Below are positions 17,573 to 26,942 of a stretch of DNA of 64,000 nucleotides, piece after piece. A program made the translations under genes and the position numbers. How positions within the stretch are numbered: position 1 is the first letter of the stretch; each line of letters opens with the position of its first letter. Source of the DNA: Anabaena sp. UHCC 0187 (lineage in GTDB: Bacteria; Cyanobacteriota; Cyanobacteriia; Cyanobacteriales; Nostocaceae); assembly GCF_009712035.1 (NCBI RefSeq), contig NZ_VILB01000005.1, positions 1-64,000 of the forward strand, given 5' to 3'. The notes below the pieces were generated by a model. It worked only from the letters and a program-made list of their open reading frames with translations, was not told the origin of the DNA and ran no database searches.

Positions 17573-18425
17573 GATATGTGACCTATTTATCTGAATTGTG
17601 GTGATGAAACTAAAAAGTAAGTTAGCTGTAGTGAAATTAGTCACCCAAAGTCTTAATTTAAGACCTGATTATTAACAAAGGTGACTATTTACAATTCACA
17701 GTAAACTTTATGCAAAATTTACAGCTTTTTGGACTTTTATTTTTGCAATTATTCTTCAACTGGATATTATTAACTTTGGATAAACTACACCCTATACCCT
17801 GTAATTAGTAAGGTGTACTATTCTTGCATGAAAATTTCTGTATCAAAGCAACCTGGGATACAATTGGCAGATGTTTAAATCATTAATACTGGAAATTTCA
17901 CAATTCATTATTCAGAAGATATGCGAAAATGTGAATTGATTACTTTTGGTAGGAATAATCCTCATCCGTATCCACCTTTACTCTGATTGTTCTCAGTAAT
18001 AAATAAAGGTTTCAAACTCTCATTATTAAGGTTAATTGAGGAGAAATTGAGAGTTGTTTGTACATAACTGACAACTTTTAAAACATCTGGTTACAAGATT
18101 AAGAAGGGTTAAAGTTTACAAAAGAACATAAAAAACAGTTGCGTGAATAGGGCATAGGTAAGAATTTTACCAATTACTAATTACTAATTATCAGTCTAAA
18201 CTAGATAATTAGGCACTTGGCTGATTAACATTAGTTTTCCCCAGGGAAGTATCCGTGGTGATTACTTCATATAAATTCTACATTTATCAGTTGAGAGAAA
18301 ACGTAACACAGCTTACAGATAGAGTAATAGCAATTTTTAATTGCTGACACTTTTAGTAATACAGCAGCTATCAGCCGTTAGCTAATGCCTAACGCGTATC
18401 GTGCTGTTAGGCTTTAACTGAATGC
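17573..18425. other. Long non-coding gap upstream of devB
   Basis: About 850 bp with no supported gene, between devB and pcyA (both minus). It must contain the devB promoter. By eye I did not find an unambiguous NtcA or DevH box. A hairpin, GCCTAAC/GTTAGGC (18387-18393 and 18406-18412), lies just 3' of pcyA and may be its terminator, although no clear T run follows on the minus strand. Confidence 0.45.
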
Positions 18426-19163
18426 TTAAGGTAATTCTGGTAAATCAAATAAAACTGTAGTCATATAATTTTCTGCCCAATCTATACCAAAAGCTTTTTC
18501 TAGAACTCGACGGGTTTTGTCATTTTGTTGTTGTTTGGTACAATAATTATGTTGTCCAGCCATAATTGCAGCTACTTTTTCCGGTGCAACTGGACTAGAT
18601 AAAATCGCTTGGGTACAATGTATTTCTAAAAATGACTCTACGTGAGACAGAAACATTGTTTCTTCTTCGGGGGAACTGGGACGAATGAAAAGACAAAAAT
18701 CGGAAAAAATATTTCCCCATTCTGGTAATTCACGGGGTTGAGAAAAGTTGGCTGTGGTTAACTTGCTAAGTTGAGAATTATAACCATCTGGTAAAATTCG
18801 ATCTAAGTTTACCGGAGAAAGATCGGCAATAGCAGCACTAATTTGACCTCTACCTCCAACTAAATCACAGCCAAACATGGGAATGTCATATTCTGGACGG
18901 GGAAACATGACACAGTGGAGAATATCTAACATATTCCCTACTCTTGCTAGTTCCAAGTGCATTTTACGAAACTGAGGACTTTGATAACAGCGATTTTCTA
19001 TAATCAGTTTTTCCCCTTCTAATTTACCTTCTACATATCCCAATTCCGCAGGTAAATGGTATGGTGATAAGTCTAGGTGTTTATGCCAAACTGCTTCAAT
19101 ACAATCAGCTAGTTGACGAATTAGGGGATGTTGTTGTTCACGGAGGGAAGGAGTAGAAGACAT
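18426..19163 (-). CDS. pcyA: Phycocyanobilin:ferredoxin oxidoreductase
   Basis: PcyA reduces biliverdin IXalpha by four electrons from ferredoxin to phycocyanobilin, the chromophore of phycobiliproteins and cyanobacterial phytochromes. The 245-residue sequence is unmistakable: [18 protein letters not shown] at the start, [23 protein letters not shown] holding the catalytic His and Asp, [20 protein letters not shown], and [19 protein letters not shown] near the end. ATG 19163 (MSSTPSL) is preferred over 19181, six codons upstream. Monocistronic. Confidence 0.97.
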   Translation of the reverse strand: MSSTPSLREQQHPLIRQLADCIEAVWHKHLDLSPYHLPAELGYVEGKLEGEKLIIENRCYQSPQFRKMHLELARVGNMLDILHCVMFPRPEYDIPMFGCDLVGGRGQISAAIADLSPVNLDRILPDGYNSQLSKLTTANFSQPRELPEWGNIFSDFCLFIRPSSPEEETMFLSHVESFLEIHCTQAILSSPVAPEKVAAIMAGQHNYCTKQQQNDKTRRVLEKAFGIDWAENYMTTVLFDLPELP

Positions 19164-19359
19164 ATTATTTGGAAAATACAATCTATATGTTAGTTTACAA
19201 CTATCTGTACCATGCTGTTCTGCTTGGAAATATAAACAAATAGTTATACTATAGTCTGATTATCAAAATAAATTTATGTAACAAAAAGTGCAATTATATT
19301 CTGTAATATGATTAATTGTCTGAGATACTGAGTTTTAAGAGGTTAATATATAAAAAAAT

Positions 19360-20193
19360 ATGAGCTATGATAGTACCCTAAAATACTTAATTGAAGAATA
19401 TCCCCAAGCCATTGTTCAGTGGTTGTTGAATACAGAAATTACAGAAAATCCAGAACTACTAAAAACAGAATTAAACTTAGAACCAATTCGTGTTGATGGA
19501 TTGTTTTTATTAAAAACCAACAACAATATCATTCATTTAGAATTTCAAACAGTTCATCAATCAAAACCACCGCTACCATTACGAATGCTAGATTATTGGG
19601 TGAGATTATATCGCCAATATAATACTAACATTGAACAAATTATTATCTTTTTAAAACCCACCACATCAGAGGAGGTTTTTATCAATGAATTTAGAACAGC
19701 TAATACCTTTCATCGCTATCGAGTCATCAGAATTTGGGAATGTGATCCTCAACCATTATTAGCAACGACCGAACTGTTACCCTTAGCTGTATTAGCCAAA
19801 GTTGATAATCCCAGAGCCATATTAGAACAAGTTGCAGCTAAAGTAAATATAATAGAAGATAGAAGACAGCAAATCAACGTCTCAGCTTGTGTTCAACTTC
19901 TAGCTGGAATTAGATTTGATGCGGATTTGATTAACGCCTATTTTCGGGAGGATATTATGCAAGAATCTGTCGTTTATCAAAAAATCGTTCGAGAAGGTTT
20001 AGAACAGGGAAGACGTTCGGAAATTAAATTAATTGTTCGTCAACTTCAGCGTCATTTAGGAAAAATAGGTACTGAAACTCAAAATCAAATTCAAGACTTA
20101 TCTTTTCTGCAATTAGAGGATTTAGGAGAAGCTTTATTAGATTTTAAAACTGAAACTGATCTAATTAACTGGTTGACTGAAAATTGTGATTAA
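19360..20193 (+). CDS. Rpn family recombination-promoting nuclease / putative transposase, with DUF4351
   Basis: A 277-residue protein of the Rpn/YhgA-like group with a PD-(D/E)XK nuclease fold. The N-terminal part has MSYDSTLKYLIEEYPQAIVQWLL. The active-site strand pair is VDGLFLLKT...IIHLEFQT (D and ExQ, about residues 46-65), and RMLDYWVRLYRQY follows. The C-terminal ~60 residues (LIVRQLQRHLGKIG...LGEALLDFKTETDLINWL) are a DUF4351 domain. E. coli Rpn proteins are recombination-promoting DNases. Copies in cyanobacteria are numerous, mobile in distribution, and of unproven role. Monocistronic, in an otherwise housekeeping neighbourhood. Confidence 0.85.
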   Translation: MSYDSTLKYLIEEYPQAIVQWLLNTEITENPELLKTELNLEPIRVDGLFLLKTNNNIIHLEFQTVHQSKPPLPLRMLDYWVRLYRQYNTNIEQIIIFLKPTTSEEVFINEFRTANTFHRYRVIRIWECDPQPLLATTELLPLAVLAKVDNPRAILEQVAAKVNIIEDRRQQINVSACVQLLAGIRFDADLINAYFREDIMQESVVYQKIVREGLEQGRRSEIKLIVRQLQRHLGKIGTETQNQIQDLSFLQLEDLGEALLDFKTETDLINWLTENCD

Positions 20194-20214
20194 AAAAAAT
20201 CATAATTTTGCAAA

Positions 20215-20808
20215 TTATCCCCAAAAATCTGTAACTTCATAGCCTAATTCCCCGATCATTTGTCGCAATAGGGGTAAACTCAAACCAATTACGTTACTGT
20301 GACAACCCTCAATTTTTTCCACAAATAAACTCCCAAACCCTTCCAAGGCAAAAGCCCCAGCGCATTGAAGAGGCTCACCTGTGGCTACATAAGCTTGAAT
20401 CGCGCGATCGCTCATCTTGCCAAAGTACACCCTAGTAACTTGATATTTAACTACAGATTGATTTTTGGTGGTATCAATCAAAACATGACCCGTATACAAG
20501 TCACCAAAATTACCTTGCATAAATTGCCACCGAGCGATCGCTTCCTCAGCATCTGCCGGTTTACCATAAATCTCCCCATTCATAGCCAAAACCGAATCAC
20601 AACCCATGACCAAAGCTGATGGAAATTGGGAAATTACAGTTTCTGCTTTACATCTAGCCAAAGTATTGACTAACTCTCCCGGTTCAGTAATTGTAATTTG
20701 TGACTCATCAAAATCACTAGGGCAAATTATTGGCTCAATCCCTACCGTTTTCAGTAACCGACGACGGGCAACAGAGGCAGAAGCAAGCACAAATTGTGGA
20801 ATTTTCAT
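20215..20808 (-). CDS. maf: Maf family nucleotide pyrophosphatase
   Basis: A 197-residue Maf protein, a house-cleaning pyrophosphatase that hydrolyses non-canonical or UTP/dTTP-type nucleoside triphosphates. [12 protein letters not shown] at the start is the signature (S/A)SxSxxRxxLL. [21 protein letters not shown] carries the catalytic Asp region, and [29 protein letters not shown] is the conserved C-terminal block. The frame extends 21 codons upstream, but the ATG at 20808 ([12 protein letters not shown]) matches the family. It lies 84 bp downstream of the psbP-like gene on the same strand. Confidence 0.93.
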   Translation of the reverse strand: MKIPQFVLASASVARRRLLKTVGIEPIICPSDFDESQITITEPGELVNTLARCKAETVISQFPSALVMGCDSVLAMNGEIYGKPADAEEAIARWQFMQGNFGDLYTGHVLIDTTKNQSVVKYQVTRVYFGKMSDRAIQAYVATGEPLQCAGAFALEGFGSLFVEKIEGCHSNVIGLSLPLLRQMIGELGYEVTDFWG

Positions 20809-20892
20809 AAATTTTTGTATGGGTAAATAAATCCTAATTGTGGAGAAAATTCTCCAGTCCCCATTCCCCATTCCCTATTCCCCAGTCCATAA

Positions 20893-21438
20893 TTAATAAA
20901 CAGTGAAAGAACTAACAACTTCATCAATCATCCGTTGCAGTTTTTTCCACCGTCTTTGGGGTACTGACGCATTAAAAGTAAAAAGCTTACCGCGACTTAC
21001 AGCCACACTAGATATATTATGTCTTTCTTCACCATTAGGCAGTTTAACTTCATATTCTAGAAAGTAGTAAATTTTACCATTCACTTCCTTTTGAGCCGCA
21101 TTGATTAATTCAGCAGTTCGGCCAGAATCTACAGGAGCAAGAGCCGCTTTTCCCAGTTTATAACCTACTTCTGAGGGTGTTCCTAATTCTGGCAAAGTTT
21201 TACCTGTAGGAACGGGACTAATGACCACAGAAACATTTTCTGATACTTCAATTAAATCGTGAAATACCACATCAGGTCCATCGGCAACTTTAACAGCTAA
21301 CCAACCATTAGGATAGGAAAACTGATAACCGTCAGCACTATCTACAAAGCTTTTAAGTCCAGCCGCATCAGCTACATCGGGACTACTCAGGCTGAAGCTC
21401 AACACCAATAATAAGATTAACGTAATTCGTTTCCACAT
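20893..21438 (-). CDS. PsbP-like photosystem II protein
   Basis: A 181-residue PsbP-family protein (CyanoP-like), a lumenal factor associated with photosystem II assembly or stability. A hydrophobic leader (residues 4-20) ends at an AXA-like site (ADAAG, about 25-29). The mature part shows FVDSADGYQFSYPNGWLAVKV, GPDVVFHDLIEVSENVSVVISPV and a C-terminal RRWKKLQRMIDEVVSSF. No cysteine is present near the cleavage site, so it is not a lipoprotein, unlike some CyanoP proteins. Followed by maf on the same strand. Confidence 0.88.
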   Translation of the reverse strand: MWKRITLILLLVLSFSLSSPDVADAAGLKSFVDSADGYQFSYPNGWLAVKVADGPDVVFHDLIEVSENVSVVISPVPTGKTLPELGTPSEVGYKLGKAALAPVDSGRTAELINAAQKEVNGKIYYFLEYEVKLPNGEERHNISSVAVSRGKLFTFNASVPQRRWKKLQRMIDEVVSSFTVY

Positions 21439-21656
21439 TTTTTAAGATTCCTTTGAGCCGTCAGCAACACAAGGTAAGAATAATTGCAAGTTTTTATTCT
21501 CTCACTAATATGTACACAGTGGAGACTTGCCACTGAGGATAGCTCTCTCAATGGGGATTGGTTGTAAACTCAGCTAATACCCTGTTAAACACCCAAAAGA
21601 TTCCTGACACTCTCAGCACGCTTTGTGACTGAGTTTCCTACTTACCGCTTACCCTT

Positions 21657-21989
21657 ATGAACTCTCAACCAGAAGAAGATTTACAGCGTCGTCTCCAAAA
21701 TCTAGAAGCAGAAATTAAATCTGCTCGTGTTAATTCTCCTCAACCAGAAGCAAAAACACCTGGGATAAGTTTCTCTGAATGGAACTTATATCTAGAAAGA
21801 TCCAGAAGTTGGTTTAATAGTTTAGCAACAATTAAAAAATTGGCGGTTACAGGCATAATTATGTTGTTAACTGTTTGGATGTTGCAAACAGTATTCGCTC
21901 TCGTTGCGTCTGTAATCAGTCTGGCAGTTTTAGCAGTATTAGTGTATCTTGGATACAAATTTTTTGTTGCTAATAGAAAACCGAAATAA
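21657..21989 (+). CDS. Small cyanobacterial membrane protein, unknown function
   Basis: A 110-residue protein of no recognised family. The N-terminal ~35 residues are polar with coiled-coil character (EEDLQRRLQNLEAEIKSARV). Two closely spaced hydrophobic segments follow, at about 64-84 and 85-103, ending in VANRKPK. Probably a membrane hairpin with a cytosolic N-terminal helix. ATG 21657 is the only good start. The RDD/pentapeptide gene follows 63 bp downstream on the same strand. Confidence 0.65.
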   Translation: MNSQPEEDLQRRLQNLEAEIKSARVNSPQPEAKTPGISFSEWNLYLERSRSWFNSLATIKKLAVTGIIMLLTVWMLQTVFALVASVISLAVLAVLVYLGYKFFVANRKPK

Positions 21990-22052
21990 GCAATAGCCTA
22001 TTTTAATCATGCCGATAGCGGTGTAAAAATAAATTCACAGGTAAATTATCCC

Positions 22053-24152
22053 ATGGCGAATCCAATGATCGGCAGAAGTAATAGTCAGTCTAGCCGCCCA
22101 AAAGAACCGAAAAAAGCCAATATCACACCATTAGCAACCAGACGTTTTGTAGCCTGGACGGTGGAAATAACCCTCTTTATTGCTAGTGGGTTAGTTCCTT
22201 ATGCTTTGGGTGTATACGTAAATTCCCATAGTGAAATCCGTCGTGTCCCCCTAAATCCTGTCCTAGTAGTCACAGAAAAAGCGATCGCTAGACCTCTAGC
22301 ATTGCCTGTTAGTTATGGTATTCGCAACGTTGCCTGGCCGACTAATATCCTCTGGACATTAGCCCTATTATTACCCACTAGCCTCTCCGGTTGGCAATTG
22401 TATTTATTAGCTACAACTGGCAGTACCATTCCCAAACGCTGGTTTGGTATTCGTGTAGTTAACGAAGAAGGAACAGCCCCAGGTCTAGGCACAGTGCTAG
22501 TCAGAGAAGGATTAGGGCGTTGGACTGTACCAATGACCGCAGCTTATCTACTCTGGCGCTACAGCTTTGTTTTCCCCAACTTAGCGCTATTTACATCTTT
22601 GACTATGTTAATGATCCTAGCAGAAGCAAAGGGCTGGCCTGTCCAAAAGCATCGCCGTTCTTTCCATGACCAACTAGCAGGGACATACACAATAGATGCG
22701 ACCAGCACTTTCAGTCACCCTGGGGAGCAATCAACCATCAATGAGGATAATGGAGATAGCTCAACCCCACAACCTATCCCCACTCGTTCCCAGGGAATTA
22801 ACCCTAATCTGAGCTTATTTTTGGTGGGGTTGACTAGTATGATTGCTGTGTTATCAACTTTAGTCGGTACACAAATATATATCCAAAGCCAAGAAAGTCA
22901 ACGCAGAAGCGAACAAACTAATAGCCAAAAGTTTATTGAACTCATCAAAGCACTGAATCCCAACAATGGTTTTACCAATGAAGATCGCCAAAGAGCCATT
23001 TTAGCCCTGGGTAGTATTGATGACAAACAATCCATCAAATTATTAGTTGACTTACTGGTAAAAGAAACAGACCCCAAAACCCTAGATACCATTCAACAAG
23101 CTTTAACTAATGCTGGTTTTAAAACCATCCCCGAATTAAACCGCATGAATCAGTTTTTGGCTGGGGAAGTAGCATCTATGGGTAAAAGTCCCAATGCGGA
23201 ATTTAGACAAAATCAGTTAATTCTCACCCAACAGGTGATCAATAAAATCCTGGGTATTTATAGTGGCAAAATTAACAATATTGACTTGAGCAATGCTCAA
23301 TTAGGTTCTCAAGGATCTGGAGAAAAGTCCTTATTTAACCTGGTATTAAACAACGTTGATCTATCAGGAATTATCTTGAAATCGGCAAATCTTAACCAAG
23401 CTAATTTCCAAGGTAGCCGTTTCCGCAGTGTGGGTGAAGATGGACGCTGGGATACTTATGATGATGTGATCGCAGATTTTAGCAATACTCAGTTAAAGCA
23501 AGCTAATCTCAGTAATGCTAATTTAAGTCGTGTTTTAATGAGCCGGAGTGATTTAAGTCGTGCTAATCTTAACAAAGCTAACTTATCCTACGGCCGCTTA
23601 TTTGGTGCTAATCTCAGTAGTACCCAGCTAGTAGGTACAGATTTACGAAATGCAATTTTAGAAAATGCCAGTTTAACAAATGCGGACTTAAGCGATGCTA
23701 ATTTAACAGAAGCAAATTTATATGCGGCTCATTTACCTCGTGTTTCTGCCATTGGCACACAATTAGCTTATGCAAATTTAACGAAAACTGATTGGCAAGG
23801 TGCAGATTTATCTGAAGCCTATTTAGATTATGCTAATCTCAGTGATGCTAACTTAAGTGCTACTCGGCTTACTGGTGCTAGTTTACGCTGGGCAAACTTA
23901 GAAAACGCCAATTTGCGAAATGCTGATTTAAGTCGTACTGATTTGCGAGGAGCAAATGTCGCCGGCACAGATTTTCAAGGCACAATTCTCTTTGTCGGTA
24001 AAGAAGAGTCAGACAAGTTTGTCCAAACACCTGATCTCGGTTCACAAAATGCCTCAATTCAAGGAGTAGATTTTAGTAAAGCGAAAAATTTAGATCCTCA
24101 ACAATTAGCCTTCATTTGTACTCAAGGTGGACTGCATTCTCGTTGTCCATAA
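22053..24152 (+). CDS. RDD-domain membrane protein fused to a pentapeptide-repeat domain
   Basis: A 699-residue fusion. The N-terminal ~190 residues form an RDD membrane domain (RRFVAWTVEITLFIASGLVPY; TGSTIPKRWFGIRVV is the conserved RDD block; RRSFHDQLAGTY). A further transmembrane helix lies near 254-276. A HEAT-like segment (ALGSIDDKQSIKLLVDLLVKE) follows. From about residue 415 onward there are many pentapeptide repeats of the A(N/D)Lxx form (LSNANLSRVLMSRSDLSRANL...), which fold as a right-handed beta-helix. The combination is common in cyanobacteria, and its function is unknown. Confidence 0.9.
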   Translation: MANPMIGRSNSQSSRPKEPKKANITPLATRRFVAWTVEITLFIASGLVPYALGVYVNSHSEIRRVPLNPVLVVTEKAIARPLALPVSYGIRNVAWPTNILWTLALLLPTSLSGWQLYLLATTGSTIPKRWFGIRVVNEEGTAPGLGTVLVREGLGRWTVPMTAAYLLWRYSFVFPNLALFTSLTMLMILAEAKGWPVQKHRRSFHDQLAGTYTIDATSTFSHPGEQSTINEDNGDSSTPQPIPTRSQGINPNLSLFLVGLTSMIAVLSTLVGTQIYIQSQESQRRSEQTNSQKFIELIKALNPNNGFTNEDRQRAILALGSIDDKQSIKLLVDLLVKETDPKTLDTIQQALTNAGFKTIPELNRMNQFLAGEVASMGKSPNAEFRQNQLILTQQVINKILGIYSGKINNIDLSNAQLGSQGSGEKSLFNLVLNNVDLSGIILKSANLNQANFQGSRFRSVGEDGRWDTYDDVIADFSNTQLKQANLSNANLSRVLMSRSDLSRANLNKANLSYGRLFGANLSSTQLVGTDLRNAILENASLTNADLSDANLTEANLYAAHLPRVSAIGTQLAYANLTKTDWQGADLSEAYLDYANLSDANLSATRLTGASLRWANLENANLRNADLSRTDLRGANVAGTDFQGTILFVGKEESDKFVQTPDLGSQNASIQGVDFSKAKNLDPQQLAFICTQGGLHSRCP

Positions 24153-24244
24153 TAGAGGCATAATAGAGGAAATAAAAGGTAGGGGGTTTTATCCAGGGTA
24201 GTTAGCAATTAAACTTAAATTCAGATTTTGTCAGGAGTAGGGTA

Positions 24245-24739
24245 ATGAGGCATCTTCAGTATTGGCTTGGGGTAATCGGTGTGGGAACGGTTTTGAGTTT
24301 AGCTGTCAACTCTCAACCAGCAAAAGCTCAAGTAGCTTATGGGAGTTATGTTGGTATTGGTCCAACTGTAGGATTTACTGATGGTACTCAACTGGGTGGA
24401 GTGCTGGCTTTTCGCTACAAATTACTAGAAACACCTATTTCCTTCCGCACTCAAGCTTTAATTGGTAAAGGGACAGCAGTAGTCCCCACGGTGTCCTATG
24501 ATTTCCCTCTTAACTGGCAAACTGATGCTTATTTAGGTGCTGGTTTGGTTTTAACTAGTGGTGATACACCTTCTCCTGTAGGTAATAAAATTAGCTTTGC
24601 TTTGCAACCAGGCATTGATTACGTTATTCCTAATAGTAATACTGTGATTTTTGGTAATGCTATTATTGCTTTTGATGCTTACCGTAATACTGGTGGTACG
24701 GCTCTATCTGTTCAAGGTGGGGTCGGTTTAAGATTTTAA
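24245..24739 (+). CDS. Exported beta-strand-rich protein, probable outer-membrane barrel-like
   Basis: A 164-residue protein with a clear signal peptide (LQYWLGVIGVGTVLSLAVNSQPAKAQ, cleavage after AKA near residue 28). The mature part alternates polar and hydrophobic residues with many glycines, e.g. YGSYVGIGPTVGFTDG and QGGVGLRF at the end. The terminal Phe and Gly-rich amphipathic strands suggest a small beta-barrel or porin-like periplasmic/outer-membrane protein. Family not recognised. Confidence 0.65.
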   Translation: MRHLQYWLGVIGVGTVLSLAVNSQPAKAQVAYGSYVGIGPTVGFTDGTQLGGVLAFRYKLLETPISFRTQALIGKGTAVVPTVSYDFPLNWQTDAYLGAGLVLTSGDTPSPVGNKISFALQPGIDYVIPNSNTVIFGNAIIAFDAYRNTGGTALSVQGGVGLRF

Positions 24740-24787
24740 TTGTTAATTGGTTATGGGTAAGAATTTTTTTTAATTTTGAATTAACAG

Positions 24788-25585
24788 ATGGTGCTGAACC
24801 GAGAAAAAGTAGAGTTTTACTTAACAGACATAGAAACTCCTGTAGGTAAGGTAATTAGTGTAACTATTGCTTTATTGGTGTTAGTATCTTCAGGAATTTT
24901 TGTTGCGGAAACTTATAATCTCCCTGAAGATGCTCGCTGGGAGTTAAGAGGATTAGATGATTGTATATTAATGATTTTTGCTGGGGAGTATTTACTCCGG
25001 TTATGGAGTACAAAAAATAGAATTAAATATATTCTAAGTTTTTATGCAATTATTGATTTAATGTCAATTTTGCCATCTTTTATCGGATTAGTAGATATTA
25101 GTTTTATCCGCTTATTACGATGGTTTCGCATTTTACGGTTACTTAGATTTATTAATAAAAAGTTTTTGATTGGTAGTATCAGTAATGAAGATAGTGTAAT
25201 TTTTGCGAGAATATTATTTACTTTATTTGCCATAGTTTTTATTTTTTCTGGGTTAATTTATCAAGTTGAGCATCCAGTTAATCCCAGTAATTTTAATACT
25301 TTTTTAGATGCCTTTTATTTCTCTGTTGTCACAATGACAACGGTGGGATTTGGTGATGTAATTCCCATTTCTGAATTAGGTCGTTTACTAACAGTATTGA
25401 TGATTTTAACAGGAGTGGCACTGATTCCTTGGCAGATTGGAGACCTAATCAAACGATTGGTAAAAACTGCAAATCAGATAGAAATTACTTGTGAAGGTTG
25501 CGGTTTAGCTTTTCATGATGCAGATGCTGGATTTTGCAAAAAATGCGGTAAACAATTAATAATTAAAGCAGGTGTCAGGATTTAA
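24788..25585 (+). CDS. Voltage-gated-type potassium channel with C-terminal zinc ribbon
   Basis: A 265-residue six-helix ion channel. S1 is near 22-42, S2 56-72 and S3 82-100. The arginine-rich S4 is FIRLLRWFRILRLLRF (106-121), S5 is near 137-158, and the pore helix and K+ filter are TTVGFGD (184-190), followed by S6 at 197-217. After the pore comes a short tail with two CxxC pairs (CEGC 235-238 and CKKC 250-253) forming a probable zinc ribbon, an unusual cytosolic appendage for so short a channel. Potassium selectivity is supported by the filter. The ribbon's role is unknown. Confidence 0.88.
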   Translation: MVLNREKVEFYLTDIETPVGKVISVTIALLVLVSSGIFVAETYNLPEDARWELRGLDDCILMIFAGEYLLRLWSTKNRIKYILSFYAIIDLMSILPSFIGLVDISFIRLLRWFRILRLLRFINKKFLIGSISNEDSVIFARILFTLFAIVFIFSGLIYQVEHPVNPSNFNTFLDAFYFSVVTMTTVGFGDVIPISELGRLLTVLMILTGVALIPWQIGDLIKRLVKTANQIEITCEGCGLAFHDADAGFCKKCGKQLIIKAGVRI

Positions 25586-25589
25586 AACC

Positions 25590-25769
25590 TCAATTTATTT
25601 TAAACTTAGCCGTATAAGCCCTAGTTTTGTCGGCATTTCGTTGTTGCCATTCTTTATGTTTTTTATCTATCATTTTCATTGACAATCTAAGTTCTTGGAT
25701 TATATGATATAGAAATCCGGTTTGATTACTGAATTTTTCTACGTAGGAAGGCAAGAGGATTTCAGAATA
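25590..25769 (-). pseudogene. Start-less protein-like frame, possible gene remnant
   Basis: A 59-codon minus-strand frame open from just after a TAA to a TGA at 25590-25592. It has no good start codon near its beginning. The composition is protein-like: SYVEKFSNQTGFLYHIIQEL, then KKHKEWQQRNADKTRAYTAK. It sits beside transposase remnants and may be the tail of a decayed gene. I do not recognise the family. Confidence 0.3.
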
Positions 25770-25863
25770 TTAAGGTGTACCGAGTTTTGTTCAAAACTTG
25801 AGTTTAGACTATTAGAATGCGGCTTTACTTGTTGGCGTTTCAAAGCTGGTTATCCGTTCATGT

Positions 25864-25995
25864 TTAGCTGACAAATGATGGGATACTTGGACTTGTTAAT
25901 ACTGCATCCATCAATTCAAATACTGCATCTCTGGCCTTCCCCAACGAATCGTAGATACCTTGGCGGAATTTTTCTAGTTGTGTCAGGATCATCAT
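25864..25995 (-). pseudogene. N-terminal remnant of an IS4/IS701-like transposase
   Basis: A minus-strand frame starting with ATG-ATG at 25995 reads MMILTQLEKFRQGIYDSLGKARDAVFELMDAVLTS... and stops after 43 codons at TAA 25864. This wording matches my memory of the N-terminus of cyanobacterial IS4/IS701-type transposases, which are normally several hundred residues long. The remainder is missing or scrambled. Family level is inferred from pattern memory only. Confidence 0.55.
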
Positions 25996-26371
25996 GTCAA
26001 TGATTTATTGATTACTTTCATTGACTTTACGCCAGTCAGTGTTACTGCTGACTGCTTTTCTCTAGCTTTTTAGTCCAAAGTCCAGGTTTGAGTAATTTGA
26101 TGCACTGTCAGATTTTTAACTCACCGAGTTTACATCATTTGACAACAATTATAAATTTTTATTTCCTTTGAATTCCCTATTCTAAAACCCGAACAACGAA
26201 CAGGATTTTCCCCATTCGTTGTCAAGCAATCTCTCTAGTTTATTGAGTATTTATACTTATTTTTCAACCCGACTGTTTTTTTAGCCAGAGGCAATTGGCT
26301 AAAAAATAGTATTTTGTACTATATTTTGAATTCCAAAATCGGGGTTAATACTTTATTTTTTTTCAAAATGA

Positions 26372-26470
26372 GAATTGCTGGTGGAACTATTTATAGAATC
26401 GTATCGAAAGCCACCACGACAGATAATTTTGGATTTAGATGTTACCGATGATTTAGGTTTATATGGCTAA
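26372..26470 (+). pseudogene. Fragment of an IS1380-family DDE transposase
   Basis: After a TGA at 26369, the frame reads ELLVELFIESYRKPPRQIIL DLDVTDD and stops at TAA 26468-26470. The ESYRKPPRQIILDLDVTDD block is the conserved region around the first catalytic aspartate of IS1380-type transposases. Only about 32 codons survive, and the following HGxQEG region is gone. It is a dead copy, on the opposite strand to the IS4-like remnant. Confidence 0.65.
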
Positions 26471-26526
26471 AGTCACGCTATCACCAAAACCTAGATCAAA
26501 TCATTGATTTTTCCGTACTTATAAAA

Positions 26527-26598
26527 AGCCCGTGACGAGGATTGAACTCGTGACCTCACCCTTACCAAGGGTGTGCTCTACCACTGAGCCACACGGGC
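26527..26598 (-). tRNA. trnT: tRNA-Thr (GGU anticodon)
   Basis: The minus strand reads GCCCGUG at the acceptor, a D-arm with CUCAGUGGUAGAG, an anticodon arm CACCC-UUGGUAA-GGGUG with anticodon GGU, a T-arm with GUUCAAUCC, and the matching CACGGGC plus discriminator U. It is 72 nt long and all four stems pair. CCA is not encoded. It follows tRNA-Tyr by about 80 bp on the same strand, the trnY-trnT order seen in other cyanobacteria. Confidence 0.97.
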
Positions 26599-26677
26599 GA
26601 AACTAAAACCAAAATTAAGATTTATAATGCTGCACATTGATAGCGCAGCATTTATAATTCTTAATGTCTGTAGGATA

Positions 26678-26760
26678 TGGGCCGAGCTGGATTTGAACCA
26701 GCGTAGGCGTAAACCAACGGATTTACAGTCCGTCTCCATTAACCACTCGGACATCGACCC
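26678..26760 (-). tRNA. trnY: tRNA-Tyr (GUA anticodon)
   Basis: The minus strand reads GGGUCGA at the acceptor, paired with UCGGCCC and discriminator A. The anticodon arm carries ACUGUAAAUC with anticodon GUA. A long variable arm, typical of class II tRNA-Tyr, precedes the T-arm GGUUCAAAUCC. It is 83 nt long, with no encoded CCA. Confidence 0.97.
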
Positions 26761-26942
26761 GTTTGTGTCCCACGCTTAACTATAATAGCAGCAGTCGCTG
26801 GATTTGGCAAGGGGTTAGAGAAAATATTTTTCAGAAACCATAAATCCTTTACCCCAAGCCAGTTTCCTAAGTTTACCCTATTAGTTTTTCAGTTTCTTGC
26901 AGAAAGTGTAAGCGGTGGTAGATACCATTTTGATTTGAAAGT

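Larger units (their letters stand above)
25586..26526. other. Transposase graveyard between the K+ channel gene and the tRNAs
   Basis: About 940 bp without an intact gene, between the channel gene and the tRNA pair. It contains three decayed frames, listed separately, from at least two insertion-sequence families on opposite strands. The region therefore looks like a repeatedly used insertion site next to tRNA genes. Confidence 0.6.
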
